Source: Thermococcus sp.
GTDB taxonomy: Archaea > Methanobacteriota_B > Thermococci > Thermococcales > Thermococcaceae
Direction of reading: 5' to 3'
NCBI GenBank assembly: GCA_011050175.1
Contig: DRGF01000088.1
Coordinates: 1 to 19,704, forward strand
DNA: 19,704 nucleotides
The translations under genes and the position numbers were made by a program. Under the pieces are notes generated by a model, which did not search any database, had not been told where the DNA came from, and saw nothing but the letters and a program-made list of their open reading frames with translations. Positions 14,429-19,704 of this stretch are shown piece after piece. Positions within the stretch are counted from its first letter, which is position 1, and every line of letters starts with the position of its first letter.

Positions 14429-14438
14429 TTACTTTTAT
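14429..14438 (+). promoter_or_regulatory. TATA box upstream of the KH-like gene
   Basis: TTACTTTTATATTTGG (14427-14442) contains a good archaeal TATA element ending about 35 nt before the ATG at 14473. It implies that the KH-like and site-2 protease genes can be transcribed independently of RNase Z and TraB. Confidence 0.55.
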
Positions 14439-14472
14439 ATTTGGAACTGCCGAGGGTTAGTGGGGATTAACC

Positions 14473-14652
14473 ATGAAGGACAGGCTGGAAAAGATGCTTA
14501 ACGTTAAGGTCTTGGAAATAGAGGAGCTCGACGACAAGATAGTTGTCTATGTCCCGGAGGATCAGGTAAGAATCGCCGTTGGCAGCGGTGGTGCCGCCGT
14601 TAAGGCAGCAGAGCTTGTCATCGGCAAGAAGATTGAGGTGAAAGGTAAATGA
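14473..14652 (+). CDS. Mini KH-domain-like RNA-binding protein
   Basis: A 59-residue reading frame runs from the ATG at 14473 to the TGA at 14650-14652. The C-terminal half, from about residue 30, reads like a KH motif: VRIAVGSGGAAVKAAELVIG with a GxxG loop (GSGG, 37-40) between helices and a final strand KKIEV, as in NusA-type KH domains. The N-terminal half supplies one helix and two strands, so this is a near-minimal KH fold, probably binding single-stranded RNA or DNA. GGGGAT precedes the start, which follows a TATA box. Its TGA overlaps the ATG of the site-2 protease gene (ATGA), so the two are translationally coupled. Function is otherwise unknown. Confidence 0.8.
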   Translation: MKDRLEKMLNVKVLEIEELDDKIVVYVPEDQVRIAVGSGGAAVKAAELVIGKKIEVKGK

Positions 14653-15245
14653 ATTCCGCCCTCGGGGGGCGTTTCCGCCGGGGGGAGCTGGAAGACCTGG
14701 CAATCTCTTTCCTCGTTCTTGCCTTGTTATTTTCCAACTTTGACCCTCGCAACCTCCCTTACGTTGTCGTGGCAGTTCTGACGGCATTTGTATTCCACGA
14801 ACTCGCCCACAGAAGCGTTGCAAGGCACTACGGCTACTTCGCTTATTACAAAAGGTGGGACACGGGTATAGTGCTGGCCCTTCTCATTGGCATACTCACG
14901 GGGCTCTTGACGGGGAGGGTGTGGATATTCGCGGCTCTGGGTGCGGTTTACATCTACGCACCCTATCAGTACTGGGAGGACAGGGAGGCATACGGAAAGA
15001 TAGGCCTCGCCGGCCCTCTGGTGAACATTGTAGTGGGAGTGTTGGCCATGGCCCTGATGAGAGCGTTTACGCCGCTCACAGCGCCGTGGTGGGTTCTCAA
15101 GACAACCGCGAGCATTAACCTCTGGCTGGCGTTCTTCAACCTCCTCCCGTTTCCCCCTCTCGACGGCTGGAAGGTGCTCCGTTGGAACACCGGCTACTGG
15201 GCCATAACCACGGGCGTGGCATATCTCCTTAGGGCCATAATATAA
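14649..15245 (+). CDS. Site-2 protease-like intramembrane metalloprotease (M50 family)
   Basis: The 198-residue membrane protein has about five or six hydrophobic segments and the zinc site of site-2 proteases: HELAH at residues 50-54 (His50, Glu51, His54) within a membrane helix and FNLLPFPPLDG at 163-173 with Asp172 as third ligand. GLAGPLVNI (119-127) is a further typical M50 motif. There is no PDZ or CBS domain, so it is a minimal core enzyme. M50 proteases cut membrane-anchored proteins within the membrane; the substrate here is unknown. Its ATG overlaps the stop of the KH-like gene by 4 nt. Its stop codon is also the first three bases of a TGM-like regulatory motif for pgi. Confidence 0.88.
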   Translation: MNSALGGRFRRGELEDLAISFLVLALLFSNFDPRNLPYVVVAVLTAFVFHELAHRSVARHYGYFAYYKRWDTGIVLALLIGILTGLLTGRVWIFAALGAVYIYAPYQYWEDREAYGKIGLAGPLVNIVVGVLAMALMRAFTPLTAPWWVLKTTASINLWLAFFNLLPFPPLDGWKVLRWNTGYWAITTGVAYLLRAII

Positions 15246-15259
15246 CACTCTCGGTGATA
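15243..15259 (+). promoter_or_regulatory. TGM-like site upstream of pgi (TrmBL1/Tgr operator)
   Basis: TAACAC-TCTCG-GTGATA matches the Thermococcales glycolytic motif TATCAC-N5-GTGATA with one mismatch. It lies 12 nt upstream of the pgi TATA box, the arrangement in which Tgr of T. kodakarensis activates gluconeogenic genes. It overlaps the stop codon of the preceding gene. Confidence 0.65.
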
Positions 15260-15271
15260 TAGAAGCGAAAG

Positions 15272-15279
15272 GTTAAATA
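15272..15279 (+). promoter_or_regulatory. TATA box of pgi
   Basis: GTTAAATA preceded by GCGAAAG as BRE lies about 33-40 nt before the ATG at 15312, giving a leader of about 10 nt that carries GGTGAT. Confidence 0.65.
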
Positions 15280-15311
15280 GGCAAGATGAAGAGTTATCGG
15301 TGGTGATTGGA

Positions 15312-15881
15312 ATGGAGTACAAGACCCCGCTGGGTGTTGATATCGACCTTGAGACGGGCGTTATCCCGGGTGCCAAGAAGCTCGTTAGGAGGCTCAGCGA
15401 CCTGAAAGGGTACTTCCTCGACGAAGAGGCCTACGAGGAGCTCCTCAAGGAGAACCCGGTTGTTTATGAGGTCTATGCAATCGAGCAGGAGGAGAAGGAC
15501 GGCGACCTCAACTTCGCTACCACCGTCCTCTACCCGGGCAAGGTCGGAAAGGAGTTCTTCTTTACCAAGGGCCACTACCACTCTAAGGCTGACAGGGCTG
15601 AGATATACTACGGCATCAGGGGCAAAGGTGGAATGCTCCTCCAGACGCCGGAAGGAAAGGCTGAATGGATAGAAATGAAGCCGGGGACCCTCGTTTACGT
15701 TCCACCATACTGGGCGCACAGGACAGTCAACACGGGCGATGAGCCGTTCATATTCCTGGCGATATATCCGGCCGATGCGGGTCACGACTACGGCACCATA
15801 GCCGAGAAGGGCTTCTCAAAGCTGGTGATCGAGGAGAATGGAGAAGTCAAGGTCGTCGACAACCCGCGGTGGAAGAAGTGA
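15312..15881 (+). CDS. pgi: Cupin-type glucose-6-phosphate isomerase
   Basis: This is the archaeal cupin phosphoglucose isomerase, which interconverts glucose 6-phosphate and fructose 6-phosphate in the modified Embden-Meyerhof pathway and in gluconeogenesis. The start at 15312 gives 189 residues, the length of the P. furiosus enzyme, and places the metal ligands at His88, His90, Glu97 and His136 as in that protein; the C-terminal half is almost the same. An in-frame GTG at 15300 lies within the GGTGAT ribosome-binding region and is rejected. A TGM-like operator lies upstream of its TATA box. It is followed by T-runs and then by the ADP-glucokinase gene, so the two consecutive steps of sugar entry are adjacent but separately promoted. 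Confidence 0.98.
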   Translation: MEYKTPLGVDIDLETGVIPGAKKLVRRLSDLKGYFLDEEAYEELLKENPVVYEVYAIEQEEKDGDLNFATTVLYPGKVGKEFFFTKGHYHSKADRAEIYYGIRGKGGMLLQTPEGKAEWIEMKPGTLVYVPPYWAHRTVNTGDEPFIFLAIYPADAGHDYGTIAEKGFSKLVIEENGEVKVVDNPRWKK

Positions 15882-15918
15882 TTTTTTCAATTTTTGCTTG
15901 CCATTTTTGGTGCTCTTT
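15882..15918 (+). terminator. T-rich terminator after pgi
   Basis: Four T-runs (GATTTTTTC, AATTTTTGC, CATTTTTGG, CTCTTTTA) follow the pgi stop directly on the coding strand, a strong archaeal terminator pattern. No stable hairpin is needed or seen. Confidence 0.6.
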
Positions 15919-15987
15919 TAATGCTTAAACTCCACGCCGACCCTAAAGGACAAGTAGGGGGCATTATCACCGTTTCTCACCGCAATC

Positions 15988-15996
15988 CTTATTAGA
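15988..15996 (+). promoter_or_regulatory. Probable TATA box of ADP-glucokinase
   Basis: CCTTATTAG lies about 33-41 nt before the ATG at 16029 and would place the transcription start near 16015, inside the TGM-like site. A separate TATCAC half-site (15965-15970) occurs 18 nt further upstream. Confidence 0.45.
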
Positions 15997-16008
15997 CTTC
16001 AACTTTTA

Positions 16009-16025
16009 CATCACTCCCGGTGATA
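16009..16025 (+). promoter_or_regulatory. TGM-like site over the ADP-glucokinase start region
   Basis: CATCAC-TCCCG-GTGATA matches TATCAC-N5-GTGATA with one mismatch. It lies downstream of the TATA box, over the likely transcription start, and its right half (GGTGAT) doubles as the ribosome-binding site 4 nt from the ATG. This is the repression geometry known for glycolytic genes under TrmBL1/Tgr. Confidence 0.7.
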
Positions 16026-16028
16026 TAA

Positions 16029-17390
<1,362 letters not shown>

Positions 17391-17420
17391 ATTCCGTTTC
17401 CATTTCTCATTTCTACGCCA

Positions 17421-17430
17421 AAGTTAAAAA
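17421..17430 (+). promoter_or_regulatory. TATA-like element of manC
   Basis: AAGTTAAAAA lies about 43-52 nt before the ATG at 17473, giving a leader of roughly 20-25 nt. No TGM is seen here, unlike the genes on both sides. Confidence 0.4.
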
Positions 17431-17472
17431 CAAATGACCCCAAGTATTGTGCAGAAATCAGGGGTGGTTACC

Positions 17473-18870
17473 ATGAAGACGCTTATCCTGGCTGGGGGCA
17501 GGGGAACGCGACTCTGGCCGCTGAGCAGGGAGCTGATGCCGAAGCAGTTCGTCAGGTTCCTGGACGACCGCTCCCTCTTCCAGAAGACCGTTGAGAGGGC
17601 GCTGACCTTTTCCAAGCCCAACGAGATTTTTGTCGTGACGAATAAAGCGTACAGGTTCAGGGTTCTCGATGACCTGAGGGAGCTCGGCCTGGAACTTCCG
17701 GAAGAGAACATTCTGCTCGAGCCGATGGGAAAGAACACACTTCCTGCGATATTCTGGGGCATCATGAAAATCCATGAGAACTTCGGAGATTCTGTCGTTG
17801 CAGTTCTCCCGAGTGACCACATGATAGAGGTCAACGAGGCCTACGAGAGGGCATTTAAGAACGCAGAAAGGCTCGCCCGGGATTACCTCGTTACCTTCGG
17901 GATAAAGCCAACCAGACCGCACACCGGCTACGGTTACATAAAGCCAGGTGAGGCCCTGAGGGAAGAAGGCGAGCTCATTGGCTATCGCGTGGACGAGTTC
18001 AAGGAGAAGCCCGACCTTGAAACGGCAAAGCGCTACGTTGAGAACGGATACTACTGGAACAGCGGCATGTTCATGTTCAGCAGTGGGGTCTTCATAGAAG
18101 AAGTGAAGAGGCTTGCCCCAGAAGTCTATTCCGCATTTGAAGGGGCTGAAAGCGTTGAGAATGCCTACGATGCCTCACCTGAAATCTCCGTTGACTACGG
18201 GATAATGGAAAAGACCGATAAGGCGGCGGTTGTACCGCTCAACGCCTACTGGAACGACCTCGGGAGCTTCGATGCCATCTACGAAGTAATCGAGAAGGAC
18301 GAGGGCGGAAACGCCGTGAGGGTTGACGGCAGGAAGTCAGAGTACATATCCATTGGCTCCAGGAACAACCTCGTGATGACGAATCGCCTCACCGCAACGG
18401 TGGGTGTTGAAGACCTGATAATCATCGACACCGACGACGCCCTTCTCGTTGCGCACCGCGGTGATAGCCAGAAAGTCAAGGAGGTCTACAAGCTCCTCAA
18501 GGAGCGCGAGGACGAGAGGGTCTTTGTCCACAGGACTGCCTACCGCCCATGGGGAAGCTACACCGTCCTTGAGGAGGGCGAGCGCTACAAGATAAAGCGT
18601 ATAACCGTTCTGCCCGGCAAGAAGCTCTCCCTTCAGATGCACTACCACCGCTCCGAGCACTGGGTTGTTGTCAGGGGCACGGCAAAGGTAATCGTGGGAG
18701 ACAGGGAGGTACTCCTCAGGCCGGGAGAGAGCACGTTCATTCCAGCCGGCGTTAAGCACCGCCTTGAAAACCCCGGCAAGGTGGTCCTCGAGGTCATCGA
18801 GACCCAGATTGGTGAGTACCTCGGCGAGGACGACATAGTGCGTTTTGCTGATGACTTTGGCAGGGAATAA
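17473..18870 (+). CDS. manC: Bifunctional mannose-1-phosphate guanylyltransferase / mannose-6-phosphate isomerase
   Basis: The 465-residue product combines a nucleotidyltransferase that makes GDP-mannose with a type II phosphomannose isomerase. The N-terminal domain opens LILAGGRGTRLWPLSRE and continues to PKQF (pyrophosphorylase signature, residues 4-24), with LEPMGKNTLPA, VLPSDHM and WNSGMFMF further on. The C-terminal cupin (about 355-465) has QMHYHRSEHWVVVRG near 388 and PAGVKHRLEN, the metal-binding residues of the isomerase. The ATG at 17473 has GGTGGT about 5 nt upstream; an in-frame ATG at 17434 would add 13 residues but has no such site. It links fructose 6-phosphate from pgi to GDP-mannose for glycans, and the following mutase supplies mannose 1-phosphate. 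Confidence 0.95.
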   Translation: MKTLILAGGRGTRLWPLSRELMPKQFVRFLDDRSLFQKTVERALTFSKPNEIFVVTNKAYRFRVLDDLRELGLELPEENILLEPMGKNTLPAIFWGIMKIHENFGDSVVAVLPSDHMIEVNEAYERAFKNAERLARDYLVTFGIKPTRPHTGYGYIKPGEALREEGELIGYRVDEFKEKPDLETAKRYVENGYYWNSGMFMFSSGVFIEEVKRLAPEVYSAFEGAESVENAYDASPEISVDYGIMEKTDKAAVVPLNAYWNDLGSFDAIYEVIEKDEGGNAVRVDGRKSEYISIGSRNNLVMTNRLTATVGVEDLIIIDTDDALLVAHRGDSQKVKEVYKLLKEREDERVFVHRTAYRPWGSYTVLEEGERYKIKRITVLPGKKLSLQMHYHRSEHWVVVRGTAKVIVGDREVLLRPGESTFIPAGVKHRLENPGKVVLEVIETQIGEYLGEDDIVRFADDFGRE

Positions 18871-18885
18871 AGTTTTAACGCTATA

Positions 18886-18902
18886 TATCACCAGGAGTGA
18901 TA
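18886..18902 (+). promoter_or_regulatory. Perfect TGM before the phosphohexomutase gene
   Basis: TATCAC-CAGGA-GTGATA is an exact match to the Thermococcales glycolytic motif. With GTTTTAAC (18872-18879) as TATA box it lies downstream of the TATA over the likely transcription start; if the overlapping CTATATATC (18881-18889) is the TATA instead, the motif covers it. Either geometry predicts repression by TrmBL1/Tgr without sugar. Confidence 0.8.
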
Positions 18903-18913
18903 GAGGTGGTATT

Positions 18914-19704
18914 ATGGGAAGGCTCTTCGGGACCTTTGGCGTCAGGGGAATAGCGAACGAGAAGATAACCCCGGAGTTTGCACTTAAGATGGGAATGGCC
19001 TTCGGGACGATGCTCAAGAGGGAAGGAAGGGAAAAGCCCGTTGTCGTTGTTGGCAGGGACACGAGGGTAAGCGGTGAAATGCTGAAAAACGCTCTAATAA
19101 GCGGTCTTCTCAGCGTCGGATGCGACGTCATTGACGTGGGAGTGGCCCCGACCCCGGCCATACAGTGGGCGACCAACCACTTCAAGGCCGACGGTGGCGC
19201 GGTTATAACTGCATCCCACAACCCGCCCGAGTACAACGGTATAAAGCTCCTTGAACCGAACGGCATGGGGCTCAAAAAGGAGCGTGAGGCGGTCGTTGAG
19301 GAAGTTTTCTTCAACGGAGACTTCGAAAGGGCAAAATGGTACGAAATCGGTGAGGTCAGAAAGGAGGACATAATCAAGCCGTACATCGAGGCGATAAAGA
19401 GCAGGGTGGACGTGGATGCGATAAAGAAGAGGAGGCCCTTCGTGGTCGTTGATATGTCAAACGGGGCAGGTTCGCTCACACTGCCGTACCTTCTCAGGGA
19501 GCTTGGGTGCAAAGTGGTCAGCGTAAACGCCCACCCAGACGGCCACTTCCCGGCCAGAAACCCAGAACCGAACGAGGAGAACCTCAAGGAGTTCAAGGAG
19601 ATTGTCAAGGCCCTTGGTGCGGACTTCGGTATTGCCCAGGACGGAGATGCTGATAGGGCCGTCTTCATAGACGAGAACGGCAGGTTCATACAGGGCGACA
19701 AGAC
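18914..19704 (+). CDS. Phosphomannomutase/phosphoglucomutase family protein (3' end outside window)
   Basis: The visible 263 residues cover somewhat more than half of an alpha-D-phosphohexomutase (usual length about 450). Motifs: GTFGVRGIAN near the N-terminus (7-15), the active-site TASHNP with phosphorylated Ser101, and the metal loop DGDADR (243-248). Such archaeal enzymes interconvert hexose 1- and 6-phosphates; the T. kodakarensis relative next to manC is reported to act on mannose and on pentose phosphates. Next to manC the main task is probably mannose 6-phosphate to mannose 1-phosphate. Substrate choice cannot be fixed without the sugar-binding loop that lies outside the window. The ATG at 18914 has GAGGTGG 5 nt upstream. 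It starts 43 nt after manC but has its own TGM promoter. Confidence 0.92.
   Translation, partial: MGRLFGTFGVRGIANEKITPEFALKMGMAFGTMLKREGREKPVVVVGRDTRVSGEMLKNALISGLLSVGCDVIDVGVAPTPAIQWATNHFKADGGAVITASHNPPEYNGIKLLEPNGMGLKKEREAVVEEVFFNGDFERAKWYEIGEVRKEDIIKPYIEAIKSRVDVDAIKKRRPFVVVDMSNGAGSLTLPYLLRELGCKVVSVNAHPDGHFPARNPEPNEENLKEFKEIVKALGADFGIAQDGDADRAVFIDENGRFIQGDK

Noticed and set aside
17423..17431. GTT-N3-AAC before manC
   Set aside because: It is GTTAAAAAC, simply the AT-rich TATA-like element, without the extended motif on either strand.
18337..19701. Minus-strand frame of 454 codons opposite manC and the mutase gene
   Set aside because: It spans two clear plus-strand genes and reads as low-complexity Ser/Leu-rich protein with no recognisable domain.

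Overview
The window looks like chromosomal DNA of a hyperthermophilic archaeon of the order Thermococcales, most likely a Thermococcus. Supporting signs are a tungsten aldehyde ferredoxin oxidoreductase almost identical in length and cysteine positions to the Pyrococcus furiosus enzyme, a cupin-type phosphoglucose isomerase, an ADP-dependent glucokinase, a MinD-type HypB, archaeal TATA boxes with short leaders, GGTGAT/GGAGG ribosome-binding sites, and tightly packed genes. I see no tRNA, rRNA, CRISPR array, insertion sequence or broken gene. All intergenic gaps are under 300 bases; the longest is 10286-10538.

Layout. (1) 1-5350, minus strand: [NiFe]-hydrogenase maturation genes in transcription order hypA, hypB (MinD type), a HycI-type protease, hypC, hypD, then hypF (cut by the window start) with its own promoter. 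hypE is not in the window. (2) 5564-8638, plus: aor and a radical SAM protein of the tungsten-oxidoreductase maturase type. (3) 8815-12509: a TDT/SLAC1-type membrane transporter, a NifX/NifB-like small protein, a cation diffusion facilitator and a TPR protein. (4) 12599-15245, plus: RNase Z, a TraB-domain protein, a tiny zinc ribbon, a 59-residue KH-like protein and a site-2 protease, several overlapping. (5) 15312-19704, plus: sugar phosphate genes pgi, ADP-glucokinase, a bifunctional mannose-1-phosphate guanylyltransferase/mannose-6-phosphate isomerase, and a phosphohexomutase cut by the window end. From memory this block has the same order as in T. kodakarensis (reversed numbering TK1111 to TK1108).

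The most interesting signals are regulatory. Two promoters, those of hypF and of the TDT transporter, carry a full match to the SurR extended consensus GTT-N3-AAC-N5-GTT in the same orientation and at exactly the same distance (8 nt) from a similar TATA box; the hypA promoter carries the core GTT-N3-AAC about 9 nt closer to its TATA box. This suggests that the redox regulator SurR ties hydrogenase maturation and an uncharacterised anion transporter into one sulfur/hydrogen switch. Separately, three sugar genes carry the Thermococcales glycolytic motif TATCAC-N5-GTGATA: a perfect copy before the mutase, and one-mismatch copies before glucokinase (overlapping its ribosome-binding site) and before pgi (upstream of its TATA box).
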